From NCBI GenBank assembly GCA_024516035.1, contig CM044958.1, positions 25,372,727 through 25,436,726 of the forward strand: a stretch of DNA of 64,000 nt. The letters are read 5' to 3'. Within the stretch, counting starts at the first letter, position 1; each line of letters starts with the position of its first letter. The stretch comes from Bactericera cockerelli (lineage: Eukaryota; Arthropoda; Insecta; Hemiptera; Triozidae). The notes beneath the pieces were generated by a model. That model saw only the letters and a program-made list of their open reading frames with translations. It did no database searches and was not told where the DNA came from. Position numbers and translations under genes: made by a program. This document shows, in pieces, positions 1 to 25,066 of the stretch.

Positions 1-134
1 TTTCGCTGGCTGAAAGTACATGAAATGCATAGAACTATGTTTTCCGTTACCTTACACTCTGCCGCGCTGTCTCTTTCTTTGTATAGGCGTTCTTCGCACC
101 TCGGCCGAGGTGTTTGATATCGGAACTTGTAAAG

Positions 135-170
135 AACTCAATGGCATATTATATAATATGCCATTGAGTT
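135..170. repeat. Perfect 36-bp palindrome
   Basis: Arms AACTCAATGGCATATTAT and its exact reverse complement meet at 152/153 with no loop, in the upstream DPP8/9 intron. It could be an excision scar or core of a foldback element; no flanking terminal repeats are seen. Confidence 0.9.
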
Positions 171-521
171 TATAATAAGTTTATGTCTTTAATCCAGACG
201 AGCTATTTTAACCTCCTAATGTACTGATGTAAGCCAACGTCTAAAGCGTATTGAATATACTAGTTTTTGTGAAATCACTGTTTTACTTCTGATAGTATCA
301 AAGATATCGGAAGTATTGTGTTTTTTTTTTTTTTGTAAAGAAAAAAATTCATATTTCTGGATTTATCATAATTTGCATTCTAATCTAATCTACATCTACA
401 GAAAACACATTTAAAAGTCTAATTTTAGGCTTAAATAACAAGAGTTGAAATTTTGAAAGGAAATTCTTCTTGCAATGTACAATGTATACATTTGTATACA
501 TCTACAGAAAACACATGTAAT

Positions 522-722
522 GTCCCGGTAGCTCAGTGGTAAAGGTGGCACTCTATGAATCCAGAGATTCCAGAGGTCGCGGGTTCGAAACCCAGCCGGG
601 ACATGACAAGTTATCCTCCCATTTTGGGATTTTTACCACATGTCTTGGGCTTACTGCTGGAATAATGGGACATAATAGTCCTAATCGGGCATTATAAATA
701 AGGCGATATTATTATTATTATT
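522..722 (+). mobile_element. tRNA-like SINE, family 1
   Basis: Head with A-box-like TAGCTCAGTGGTAAAGG and B-box GGTCGCGGGTTCGAAACC closed by GTCCCGG/CCGGGAC. It is followed by the family body (TTACTGCTGGAATAATGGGAC, GGGCATTATAAATAAGGCGA) and an ATT-repeat tail. Other copies in the window share all three parts, so this is a SINE and not a free tRNA gene. Confidence 0.85.
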
Positions 723-1306
723 GTATGTAGGTACACTATGAGAAAGAACTTGCATAAAAAACTTCCACTCGAGCCCAGTTGAGACTGGTTAAAACAAAGT
801 ATGATTATCCATAAACGCGAAACTCACTTACTGATAGATCAAGAGTTCATTGCCATTTGATTGCCATTCAAAGGGGCAATGTCATCATGCATGACATCAC
901 TGTATACCTACACAACCTAATTATTGCAAGCCATACTCTGCTAATATGGAAAAATGACTTTCACCTGATCCAATGGTTTGAATGCACATTTTTTTGAGAG
1001 GCTTAATCGAGAGAGTATGAAAAACAATGAAATTTTATCTAATCACTTTCCACCTGCGAATTTTCATTCCGAGAAAATGTAGTTTTAAATCGAAAATTTT
1101 AATGTTTGATAACACGATAATTTTTGGCAGGAAAGAGCTATCACTTCAAGGTATCTCTTGTCCTTATTTTACATTATGAATTTCCACTTAAAAAGTCCAG
1201 ATTCTTATTAGTATCACATTTTTTGTTCAATTAGGTCACGACCGGTAGGTACGCGTTCTTATTCGTTCAAATTTGAATGGTCTTTAGGAAGCATTTTTCG
1301 ATTTTT

Positions 1307-1372
1307 ACTTTCCTTATCCGCTAATAAAAGGAAAGTATTGTATTCGTTGAAAACTTGACCTACCCAGTTTTT
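1307..1372. mobile_element. Fragment of the AAGGAAAGTATTGTATTCGT repeat
   Basis: TACTTTCCTTATCC, AAGGAAAGTATTGTATTCGT and GACCTACCCAGTTTTT match 52895-52965; the match stops at the T run. Confidence 0.65.
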
Positions 1373-1671
1373 CTGACTTTACATTCGAGTTCTATGGGTG
1401 ATTTTACATCAATTTGAGATATAAGATCATATCTAGTATGGGATGCAACTTGCTCAGACACTGTCGCTCCATCACATGTTGAATTGTCTAGCAGAGGTGT
1501 TGCAGGAGTAGCTGAGATGGTAGCAACAAAAAAGAAAGCGATATACAGAAATTTGACAGACAACCACCTGTTTGTCCCATTTGCGGTAGAAACAATGGGT
1601 CCCTGGTGTGAGGAAGCTAAATGTTTCATCCAAGACCTCGGGAACCTCCTCACATCTGTATCAGGTGACAA
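1372..1671 (-). CDS. Possible nested secreted-peptide exon inside a DPP8/9 intron (hypothetical)
   Basis: An open frame antisense to the DPP8/9 gene. On the - strand it is preceded by an acceptor-like TTTGTCACCTGATACAG and followed near 1366-1372 by GTAGGT, a possible donor. The predicted chain contains a hydrophobic stretch (FLYIAFFFVATISATPATP) that could be a signal peptide, then a polar tail with two cysteines. The sense strand is also open here (1484-1792), and no family is recognised. The homology to another interspersed repeat begins just past the possible donor. It may equally be chance or transposon-derived. Confidence 0.22.
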
Positions 1672-1865
1672 AAGAAGTCATGAGTTTTTACGACAAAGGA
1701 TATCGATTGCAATACAGAAAAGCAATGCCGCCTGTGTAATGGGCACAATACTCTATTCCTCTAGCATGGAGGAAATTTTTTACATTTTGTAAATTGTATG
1801 AATACAAACCAATTGTAAGATCATATATTTCAGTGGGTTAATGTCACACGCGACTTGTATTCCAG

Positions 1866-15479
<13,614 letters not shown>

Positions 15480-18400
15480 CCCTATCCGATAACTCCATTG
15501 TGAATATTCACGAAACAATTCATTGAATGAACAGGGCAATGTTAGTAGAATAACAATGCATCACTTTTGGGACTCAAGCAACGTTAAGGTAGTAAAAATA
15601 TGAGAAAACACGCATACAATACAGGGTGTCTCTAAAATATATTTTCAAAAGCCTAAGGTTCTTTAACTCGTCAGTTGCAATTGAAAATGTTGTTTTTTAA
15701 TACTGTCGAAAACATCGGATTTTTTCTGGATAGAGATCTTTGGAAGATTCATTTTGATCTAGCATATTTTTTTCACAAATGCTGCAAAATAACGAATCCT
15801 TGATCTGTCTAGACAGACTCTAGAACTAGTTGGTTTTTATAAAATCTAGCAGCTAGAAAACAATATTGGGGGGCTTTTGACCATTAGACTTTCCTTCGAA
15901 ATTATTCACAGAATTTTTTGTTCAAGAAAAATTTAGCTGAGGGTTTAGGTCATTCGAGACGCTCTTCATTCACAAACCAGCGACCCACATTAACCTCACC
16001 CAGTCTGGATTGGGCTGGGAGTGAAACGGACTCCAATTTTCTTTTCTGTCTTCTCTCTCTAGAAAACAACTGGAAAAGACCATATTTGTAACCATGAACT
16101 GATAATGACGTTTTTCTGGTTCACCCTGTACATTTATTAAATACATAAATCTGATTTTGATGAAACGCAGGCTCCGTGGGGAAAATTTCTTGAAAAGTAC
16201 CTTCAGTAAGTTCAAAACTCAATTGTTTTATAATTGAAATCCATTACAATTAGGAACTGAAATATTTTTGTTATGGATTCCTTAATTATCAAGACTTGAG
16301 CTACAACTTTTAGCACGCCCAATAATAATTTTGTAATTCATTGATTTTTTTCTTCTTTTTTAGTGAAATCATAATGAATGTCCCTGTTTTCTGAGATAGA
16401 TGAAGATACATATCAGTACTTAAAACACAGCAACTTTGCGTCTATTTTAAATCTTAGGTGAAATAAAATACTTAGGGAAATCTGAAATACAAATCCAATA
16501 TAAATGGCGGCAAGGAAAACCTATATGAGGAAAACTGGAAATGGAAAATTATGCAAAGCAAGAACCCAGGAAGAGAATGTTTGGGGTAAGGTGAAGGAGA
16601 AGACCACGAAAACACGAAAAAGAAAAATACTGTTACAAATAATAGTGAGAGTTTGGTGTATCGATTTGTTCACAAAGCCTAATTTTATTAATCTAACTGT
16701 GTGTTTATCTATGTATATTACAGGCAGATTCATACCTACGAGTATCTTATGATTAAATATCTAGCATTCTCCAATTGTGTTTTGAATTACTAGGAATTAT
16801 GGCCTAAAACGTTATCTAACCGCAAAATATGAATTAAACACCAAGATTCAGGTTTTATTTTAATTTTAGCAATATAATTATAATCTGTTGATTATTTTAC
16901 ACCTTCTCCTTGGTAAATTCCTTCCTTGTTTTCCAACTTTATGCTCGTGGGCCCATTGTGAATGTAATCTACCAACTGGCTTAGTGCAATAATTAAATAT
17001 TTGGGTTTACTGTTTAAGGTGTTGATTTGGTTTTGGTTATGAAGATTAATGGCTTATCTTTGGTCAAAATTAAAAACTTGTTGATCTTATCAGTAATCTA
17101 ATGTAGTAGAAGATAAATGATATCATATTCTTGTGTGTCAGTGAGGCAAAGTTTATTTTATATTTCATCTTTTAACCAATATGAAATGGGCTCATGAGTA
17201 TTAGTTAAAAACTCCTGATTTTTCACCTTCTTAGTAATTTTTTTGACCATTCTGTGTTCCCAGATTTTTCAACATCCTTCACAATTTATGATTGGTTCAG
17301 TTAGTATTTTAGGTATTCCAAGAATATTAACACTACTACTTCTAGTTCTCTTACCGTTCATATTTGACTAGGATCAAAGAAATGGGCGATATTTTGATCA
17401 AGCCTGAACTTTATCAAGATTTAAGCTTTCTCAAGATATTTAAGCAGTGAAACTAAAAACTACATACTTGCATTTTTGTGTATAAAAGATTAGTACAATT
17501 TGTTTAACTTGTTTTCTTCTTGTATGAGGCACTGAAGATCATTATATGACAAGTATTCAAATAAAACAACTCTTAAATGCACTGGTGTTTGAGTAGTCTG
17601 ACACATTGCCAAGTAATCAGATAGTGGAATCCTTGCTTCGGAGTCATCTCATCCCATTTATTTTTACTTACATGTTAGATAATGTGACATTATAATATAA
17701 TGATATGAAAAGAGCTGTATAAGTCCTATTCAAGTATAAAATAATAGTTATAATTGTGACAATTCAATCCCAGATTACAAGTTAATCAAAAAATCATAAA
17801 AATCTGCTGAAATAAATTATAGGTAACCAATGAGGTCTAGTCAAATATAACGGTGTGATATTATTTTTGGTTAGTAAGAATTTAGTAGGTCTTCTTTCTA
17901 ATTTAAAATCAATTCATATCTATGCTTCATTTCACACAACTCACTCATCACACATCTTTACACTTCTTACTGTTTTACCTTTTTAAATTTGTATGAATTT
18001 TTGTTTTTTTTTTAAATATTTTTATTTATATAGGTACTTACAATATACTTTGTGTTGATTAATGTGAACAAGTAAATGTTAGTACCTCTACAAAAATAAT
18101 GGTATACAATGTTTTGTTCAACCTTGTTAATGAAAGAACTAGAGCAAAAATAAGATATTTTTAATCACCCATTAAAAGTCACAAGTGTTATTTTAAGTTT
18201 CATAGACTGAGGTAATGGATTTTTCATTAAGCAACCAAGTGACTGAAGTAGATTGTTTGATAGGTTGCTATTACCCCTGTTAGCTTGGTTATCCACATAA
18301 AGACTCAATTTCCTCTTGAGTAATGAAATAAAAATCAACTGTCATTTTTTAAGCAATTTCAAATTACTCATGTTTATACAATATCCTATTACTGACCATT

Positions 18401-19283
18401 TTTCAACACAAAGCATACAATAGAAATATTTTAAGACAACTTCATGTTATAATAAATTTTGGAAAGAAACATCGTTCATTATACATACCTACTGAAAGAT
18501 TTGTATCTAAATGAAATTTTAATTACAATATATATGTTTTAATTTAACTGTATAAAATAATTCACTCTAATAGATAAATTTACCTATTACAAAAATAAAA
18601 GTATGCAAATTTTATTCATAAATCCAGTTGTATAGTGAGGTACATTTGTCCAGTGCTTTTTTTCATTTTTTTTTTTTTTTTTAACTAAAACATCATGAAC
18701 CAAAAGAAAATACCAATAGTGGTTAGGACCTATCAAATATTTTATTAATAGATAATTAGGAGGAACCAATTATAAATACCATTGAGAAGAAATGAGGCAG
18801 CTGAGTTGGTGACATTGAGCAAATTGATTAATGAGTTGTATTAGAAAAAGTGATTTTCAGATCAGTTTGATCATATTCAAAAAAAGTTAAAATACTCTTT
18901 ACAATCATATCTCGGCAACGTCAAACACTCCCGCTCCATCTTCACTACCAACATCTTGATAAAGTTGATAAAGAAAAGTAAAAGTATGTGCTGCCATTTC
19001 TAGGGAATTTAGCTATTGATGTTTAAAAAATTAGTTTCAATATAGACATTATCTTGGAATCTAAATTACACTAGTATGATGTAAAAAGAAGTATTCAACT
19101 TTTCTTAAATTCTCAGCTCAGATGCAGTAAGTCATTAATGGTTTAACATAAGATGAGATAAAGAACCGTCATACAAAATTCCAGGTTTGTAGATGTTACC
19201 TTACCTCAATAGACATAGTGTACATTCTAATTTGTATTCCTAAATATTGACTTCTGGGTCCAGCCTATGAAACAAACATCAAT
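15480..19283. other. Intergenic AT-rich region between DPP8/9 and mL51
   Basis: No convincing gene is seen. It should contain the DPP8/9 3' UTR; AATAAA-type signals occur near 16460 and 17560, but I cannot say which is used. A short antisense piece of the SINE core (CCAGCGACCCACATTAACCT) lies at about 15977-16012. Small open frames at 16504-16752 (either strand) lack any recognisable family. Confidence 0.6.
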
Positions 19284-19775
19284 TTAGTTAGACATGAATT
19301 TTTTCTGGTGTCCTGTTCTAGTCTTTCTATTCATGAGGTCATATAATTTACGAATTCTGAAGGTCATTTGCTTCCAAGATGTTGGTTTTTCTTGTGGATG
19401 ACTGCCATACTCAAGCATCTTTCTTTTCCTTATTAGATTTTGAAGTTCATTTCCATGTTGACCTCTTAACCAAGAAGGTAAGTTATAAAGAATTTTAGTA
19501 GGGTGTATTTTATCATTTCCTAAGATATCAATATAATCATTTTGTCCAAATAAGGCCCGCTTTTCTGTCCAAGCATTTTTTGGTCTGTAAATTGGAATAT
19601 CTACAATTCTTTTTGCTCCTTCTTTCCTTGGCAGGAGTCCTGTTTGCAATATTTTTTCATTATAACCAAATCTTCTCTCATATAAGGGTCTAGCACCTTG
19701 TTGATCTTTCCAATATCTAAACCTTACAAATTGTTTGAGGGGAACATTAGTTGGTATCAGTTTGGTGATGTTCAT
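19284..19775 (-). CDS. mRpL51: Mitochondrial ribosomal protein mL51 (MRPL51)
   Basis: Seen: one uninterrupted 163-residue frame on the - strand. The central block WTEKRALFGQNDYIDILGND, then PSWLRGQHGNELQNLIRKRK and a basic C-terminus (RIRKLYDLMNRKTR), is the mL51 signature. Family knowledge: a nuclear-encoded component of the large subunit of the mitochondrial ribosome, imported into the matrix; the basic N-terminus with few acids suits a targeting peptide. The start at 19773-19775 (AAAATGA) is chosen because the frame above it enters an intron: the acceptor AG is at 19791-19790, and the upstream leader exon has an in-frame stop and no in-frame ATG. Length is close to that of insect mL51 proteins. 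Unlike DPP8/9 the codons are AT-rich. Confidence 0.92.
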   Translation of the reverse strand: MNITKLIPTNVPLKQFVRFRYWKDQQGARPLYERRFGYNEKILQTGLLPRKEGAKRIVDIPIYRPKNAWTEKRALFGQNDYIDILGNDKIHPTKILYNLPSWLRGQHGNELQNLIRKRKMLEYGSHPQEKPTSWKQMTFRIRKLYDLMNRKTRTGHQKKFMSN

Positions 19776-19789
19776 TTTGAAAAGAAATT

Positions 19790-20330
19790 CTGAAAATAGA
19801 AAGAAATAAATTTTATTGGAATACAGTGAAAGATGATCAAATCTTGTTATCATACAGACTTTGGGTACAATTCACATGAATTCAAGGTAGGACTGTTTAT
19901 CTGCTGATGATCAAAAGTATGCCTTATGAACTAAAATGAGATATGGGAATTCTGAGAGTGAAGGTGCTTTCTGGAATGAGGTTCAGGACATTGTTTTTAA
20001 GCCACTGTCATGAAAATTGAAAATAATCCTCAGAACACCACAATACTCCAGACCATCACCATGGAAGGAGAAAAGTAAAGTTATTCATGTTTCAGAAAAA
20101 AATGATGATCTTATCAACTTAACATTATAAGGATTTAGGAGCTCCATACTAGGGATTATTTCTATATCTATGTAAAATGAATCATAGCAATAGGTACACA
20201 TAAACAGTTACTCAATATAATTACCTGAGATGGAGATCTTCAGTTGAATTCTTAAATCTAGATTCTAGATCTAAAATTCTACACCATGCTCTCTTGCAAC
20301 ATTAGTAGATTCTTTCGTTATTCTTTATCA
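19790..20330 (-). other. mRpL51: mL51 5' leader: probable non-coding first exon and its intron
   Basis: On the - strand a donor CATCTCAG then GTAATT (exon end 20225) pairs with the acceptor CTATTTTCAG before the coding exon (exon start 19789). The leader exon would run from roughly 20330 to 20225. It contains a very short upstream ATG frame (ATG GTG TAG). The transcription start is not determined. Confidence 0.55.
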
Positions 20331-20423
20331 CTAATCATTAAATTTTAACTTAACTTCTTTTTTGTGTGTCTTTTCCACTGAGATCCATATAACACTTTTC
20401 AAATTTCAAAAATAGATAATGTT

Positions 20424-20463
20424 AAAACGCGCTTTGCATTCAATAGTAAACAAAGCGCGTTTT
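20424..20463. promoter_or_regulatory. GC-rich hairpin just upstream of the mL51 leader
   Basis: An inverted repeat AAACGCGCTTTG / CAAAGCGCGTTT (20424-20436 and 20451-20463) with a 14-base AT-rich loop, in otherwise very AT-rich DNA about 100 bp upstream of the mL51 leader exon. It could be a promoter element or a mobile-element remnant. Confidence 0.35.
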
Positions 20464-21104
20464 TCTGATACAAATTACAAAATTATTATTTTAAAATTTG
20501 AAATTTCAAAAAAATAACCGACATCAGACATTCGTGACAATCGTGACTGAAATAGTGAACCGTCAACGTCAAGTCTTTACTTTTAATAAACATTAAATTA
20601 TAAAAGTAACAAAAAAACAATCAATTGAATATTTTTGTAAAAAAAAAATTATTACCTTGTTTTCTTGTTTAGTAAATTGATAATTTATTCGTCTAAAACA
20701 AATTTTTGACAGTGGTGACTGGTGAGTGAGATAACAAACCCCTTAGCTTGACCTGCCCATATGACAGAATAACTTAACTTGTAAAGAAAGTCTGATAGTG
20801 AATCCATAGCAATTTCACCTGGGTTGGACCCAAAATGCCTACCTCATGTGTGTTCTTTGTTTGTGTGAGGTGACAGAACTTTGTGTTGGAAATATCTGAC
20901 AAATGGTTGTTTAAAATCATGACCCCACACCACAAACAGTAGACCCAACCAACACCATGGAGGTTCCATTTTTCAGTATACATCAGGGCCGGGCAACCTT
21001 TTTGAGCTGCGTGCCAGTTCTTGCCAGTCAAACTAGCCAGCATTCTAAATCAAATAAGTACATATTAACATATATTATAATGATGTTTCTATTGAAAAGA
21101 AATC

Positions 21105-21215
21105 TGGGGGTCCTTTTCAATTATTAGCCTCCTTGTAAAGACAGCTGAGTCATTCCTCCACTCTCTGGCTACTATCGTTCATGATGATGCTACTCTATGA
21201 TGATGATTGAAGAGA
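21105..21215. mobile_element. SINE-like repeat, family 6 fragment
   Basis: Shares GGGGGTCC, CAATTATTAGCCTCCTTGTA, CTGGCTACTATCGTTCATGA and the GATGATGATT end with 6690-7015. Confidence 0.6.
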
Positions 21216-21360
21216 AAACATAATAAAATGTCTGTTGAAGTTCAGGATAGTAAAGATCTTTAATTAGTATTCATATGAAAACACAAAACAAAGTATGAAC
21301 ATTGAAGAAATTAAAAAAAAAAAACTGAAAAGAACCACTATTTCATGTACAGAGGACTTT

Positions 21361-21830
21361 TCAAAATCTTTGGCACATAGATTTTTCTTTTATGAATGAT
21401 GCAGTGATACTTGTGGATTTATTTTTCTGTCAATGAATTTTCAATAAAAGCTACACAACCATTGTGTTTCCTATCATAGCTGGCATTTCATCACTGCCAA
21501 TGCTGTGGAGTTTATTCCTTTCCAAAATTATTACTTTCTACCACCGATTTCACTTTTTTTAATATGTTTTATCCTCTGGTTGTAATCAGCTGTCTTAGAT
21601 CCAAAAGTTTTTGTATCACTTGGAACTTGTCATTTATAAAGCAATACACAACTGTGAACTATCAGTCATATTGCAGATTTCATCAAGTCCCAGTGAGAAG
21701 TACTTGCACCTCTGTATACCTGAAATGATTTGCTGTTGAACATTTTCTGCCCTATCATCAATCCTTCTGGTTATTGTTCTTCTGGATAGGGATAAGTCTT
21801 CAGCCATTTTATTCATTTTGGGATCCCCTC
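21361..21830 (-). pseudogene. hAT-type (GTF2IRD2/ZBED-like) transposase remnant
   Basis: On the - strand an open piece at 21634-21816 contains LSRRTITRRIDD and YFSLGLDEICNMTDSSQL, typical of the catalytic-core start of hAT transposases of the GTF2IRD2/ZBED kind. Further on, at about 21361-21490, other frames give DEMPAMIGN and, after a frameshift and a stop, HNGCVAF and YHCIIH, the next conserved blocks of the same family. The intervening part is broken by stops. It is a decayed transposon fragment and not a functional gene. Confidence 0.7.
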
Positions 21831-21838
21831 AGTACTTG

Positions 21839-22180
21839 TCCAATATCTAAACCTTACAAATTGTTTGAGGGGAACATTAGTTGGTATCAGTTTGGTGATG
21901 TTCATTTTGAAAAGAAATTCTGAAAATAGAAAGAAATAAATTTTATTGGAATACAGTGAAAGATGATCAAATCTTGTTATCATACAGACTTTGGGTACAA
22001 TTCACATGAATTCAAGGTAGGACTGTTTATCTGCTGATGATCAAAAGTATGCCTTATGAACTAAAATGAGATATGGGAATTCTGAGAGTGAAGGTGCTTT
22101 CTGGAATGAGGTTCAGGACATTGTTTTTAAGCCACTGTCATGAAAATTGAAAATAATCCTCAGAACACCACAATACTCCA
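21839..22180 (-). repeat. Duplicate of the mL51 start-codon region (copy of 19709-20050)
   Basis: 342 bases match 19709-20050 base for base as far as I can compare. The copy includes the first part of the mL51 coding exon, its acceptor and intron sequence, but no leader exon or C-terminal part, so it cannot encode mL51. It is inserted between two copies of the hAT fragment; the left junction shares TC. Confidence 0.85.
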
Positions 22181-22535
22181 TTTCATCACTGCCAATGCTG
22201 TGGAGTTTATTCCTTTCCAAAATTATTACTTTCTACCACCGATTTCACTTTTTTTAATATGTTTTATCCTCTGGTTGTAATCAGCTGTCTTAGATCCAAA
22301 AGTTTTTGTATCACTTGGAACTTGTCATTTATAAAGCAATACACAACTGTGAACTATCAGTCATATTGCAGATTTCATCAAGTCCCAGTGAGAAGTACTT
22401 GCACCTCTGTATACCTGAAATGATTTGCTGTTGAACATTTTCTGCCCTATCATCAATCCTTCTGGTTATTGTTCTTCTGGATAGGGATAAGTCTTCAGCC
22501 ATTTTATTCATTTTGGGATCCCCTCAGTACTTGTC
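22181..22535 (-). pseudogene. Second copy of the hAT transposase fragment (exact duplicate)
   Basis: 22181-22535 matches 21486-21840 with no difference found by eye, including the same 60-residue open piece (22329-22511). It lies directly after the extra mL51 segment and forms a duplicated block with it. Confidence 0.8.
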
Positions 22536-23128
22536 AAATAATTCTTAACATGGTTTCTCATCAGAATAATATATGCCATTTTCTTCTTTGTTACCTATTA
22601 CCAGTGACATTTCATAAGAATCCCTTATCAACTCTGACAATTCTTGGCTCTAGGTTGTAAAGAAAATCTGCTATCCACCAAGTTCACTTTCTTTCTCTCA
22701 ACTCTAATAAAATCTGCACATATACTGGAACCGAGAAGATATTACATGTTGAAATTAGGTATGGTTTTTTAGTCTCTCTATATTTGATGTAGGTAGGTTT
22801 TTTAGTTTATCTATGTTGCTTTTTTGGGCACTGCAAAATTACCTCCACAAATCAAACAAAAGTAGAGTTAATAAACTAATTATGTTGGTGAATCATTTTC
22901 TTACCCCTTTTTCTATACATATTTAGAAAAGTGATTCTCTTTCTAAAATGTTGTGCTTATCACAAAAAATTGGTATGTGCTTCACCACAAATTATTCATC
23001 CATACTATGTACACATGTATTTTTTCTACTCAGTGTTTTAGATAGTTCATTATAAACATATTTCACTGACCAACTATAAAACTAATTGTAGATAGGTACC
23101 ACCTATATCTATAAAAAATAAAATTGAC
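22536..23128. other. AT-rich stretch, nothing recognised
   Basis: No gene, clear repeat or RNA gene seen. It would contain the promoter of the candidate exon at 23129 if that is a first exon. Confidence 0.5.
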
Positions 23129-23311
23129 ATGGCACCTATTGGCCCCATTAGTAAAAATGGTAAAAATAAATTGCTTGGCTGGAAATCATCTGGAAACTTG
23201 CTGGACCGAGAAAAAGACAAGGAGAACAAATTCTTGTATGGTGTGAGTGATTTTCAAATCAGGTCAAGAAGGAGGGAATCCCTGAGGAGCATAAAAAATA
23301 TAGTTTCAAGG
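23129..23311 (+). CDS. Candidate 5' coding exon of an unrecognised gene
   Basis: An ATG-started frame of 61 codons that stays open up to a strong donor, TTTCAAGG then GTAAGT (GT at 23312), phase 0. The encoded chain is polar and basic (for example DREKDKENK and RSRRRESLRSIK), without low-complexity runs, and fits a cytosolic N-terminus. No domain is recognised. It may share a downstream exon with 24507-24740; the nearest phase-compatible + strand exon seen is 51141-51374. This remains an inference from splice signals and composition. Confidence 0.4.
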
Positions 23312-24506
23312 GTAAGTCAAATCAAATAATGATGCATGTGAATCAGTTTTATACTAATTTTGTTGGTTTACGATGAACTCTTCAATTATTGCTGATATTT
23401 TGTGATTGAAGTACTAGTGTTAGTGTAGGTTATTTGATAATAATAAAAAATCAAGTACCTAATACTTACAATGGCTGGATTGAACAGACATGGGCTTTTT
23501 ACAAAGGTTGGCATTGAATGCAAAAATACAATATGAATAAGTCACCTATAGAAAAACTTCTCATTTTTTATGCTGCATCAGCTAGCTATTCAAAGAAAAA
23601 TATTAATAAAAAAACTTCATTTAATTACAATTACATGAATACGCGTTTGTATAGAATTATGGACCTTATTTTGCTCAATATAATTTTGAGTTTTGGTAGG
23701 ATTTTATTTTTCCATCAAGTTTGGCGGACAGTTTCCAATTCAAGTTCATCTATTTGTATTATATATCTTTCCCTCTTATGTACTTTGGAGTGATAGGAAC
23801 TATTGGTTGATAGTCAAGGACCCAGAGTCTAAGCTAGCTCTAGGTAAGTACCTAGTTATCGCCTGGTCCTCCGACTGGAATAAACTAGTGATAGTAGTTC
23901 TGTAGGTTCTGTTGTCTGCAGTTCTTCTCGTGGTTCTGTTTGTTTAAATCTTTTCTAATATAAAAGCCTTCTTTAAAAAGTATTCTACAGAAAACTTGAA
24001 AAAATTGTGATCAACAAAATAATTGACAGTATGTATATAACTTAATTGTTAGTTATCTATTATTTAAGATTGTAAATGGAGGAAAACATGTTCTCCCTTC
24101 GGGATTTTTTAATGTACCGCCGTCAAAAAGTTAATGGTCGTAGTTTACAAGAAAAGTGATTTTTTAATATATTTTTTTTTTTGTATGCACCCATGTACAA
24201 GTACATGGACCTAATGGAAAATAAATAATATTCAGTACATATTATGAATCTACAGAAAGTTTAATGTTATTTGTTTACGAACTATTAAATTTACAATAAT
24301 GTACAATCTGTTCGTACACATTTAAAAAGAATACTGTCTTTAACCAATTTTTACTGCCATGTACTTAATTAACAACTTCTTGGGGCTGTAACTAATTTAC
24401 TTAAATTTATCAGTGGAAATCCCCCATACCTATAAATATTGCAAATCATACTTAAAAGACTTCTAACCATATCTCGTGTACCTACCTCTAAGATTAAATT
24501 GTTAAG
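23312..24506. other. Between candidate exons; no gene seen
   Basis: AT-rich sequence without a recognisable element. Some open frames (23518-23793) look like chance. Confidence 0.45.
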
Positions 24507-24740
24507 ATGTACGAAATCCGCGTGTTCATCGTACCCGAAAGTCTCAAATCCCGATCCATCTCCCAGCAAACTCTTCACGAGCCGTTCAATAATAATAATT
24601 TGAACCCGTACGATTTGGGTACTTTGTACGCCAGTTTGGGGGCTCGAACCTGTAGCACCCATACTCTCTGTGGCTACGCGAGCGAAGAGCGAGATAGCCT
24701 CGGAGAGTTGACAGGGAATTGCTTTTTCCTGCGGAATAAG
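24507..24740 (+). CDS. Candidate alternative 5' coding exon of an unrecognised gene
   Basis: An ATG-started frame of 78 codons ending at GGAATAAG then GTAAGA (GT at 24741), phase 0. The chain starts MYEIRVFIVPESLKSRS and includes LNPYDLGTLYASLGART. Base composition is richer in GC than the flanks and looks coding. A SINE follows within 60 bp of the donor. No family is recognised; phase agrees with 23129-23311 and with 51141-51374, which suggests alternative first exons of one gene. Confidence 0.42.
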
Positions 24741-24799
24741 GTAAGAGACAACTCCGCCGTGGCTGATATTGGTATAATATAAACTTGAAGAGAATACCT

Positions 24800-25066
24800 G
24801 CTAGGCATTGCACGCACGGTGACCTGGGTTCGATCCCCAGCGGGGCAGGAATTTTTCTGATCTGTACTTGGATGGTCGGGGTCCACTCATACCTCGTGAG
24901 GAAAAATGAGTAGTTACCTGTATGGGTAACGACCTGTGGCGGCATTACCAGAGTAAAAAGAAATTAATGTAATAGAATAATTCGAAATGTGAAGGAGGCT
25001 CTTAGTAATGCTGCGCTACCCACAAAAATTGTGAAGAGGTTTTGTGCTTCACCACAAATAAAATCA
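24800..25066 (+). mobile_element. tRNA-like SINE, family 2 (5'-truncated)
   Basis: Starts at GCTAGGCATTGCACGCACGG and continues with B-box GGGTTCGATCCCCAGC, GTCCACTCATACCTCGTGAG and CTGCGCTACCCACAAAAATT, as at 13151. Confidence 0.75.

Noticed and set aside
522..604. A free tRNA gene (A- and B-box, closing helix)
   Set aside because: The same head recurs several times followed by the same non-tRNA body and ATT tail, and the anticodon arm is irregular. It is a SINE.
21839..22180. A second mL51 gene
   Set aside because: Only the start region is present; the conserved core of mL51 is missing.
24586..24945. 119-residue - strand frame containing GIEPRS
   Set aside because: This frame is antisense through a family 2 SINE, where B-box sequence reads as IEPRS-like peptide.
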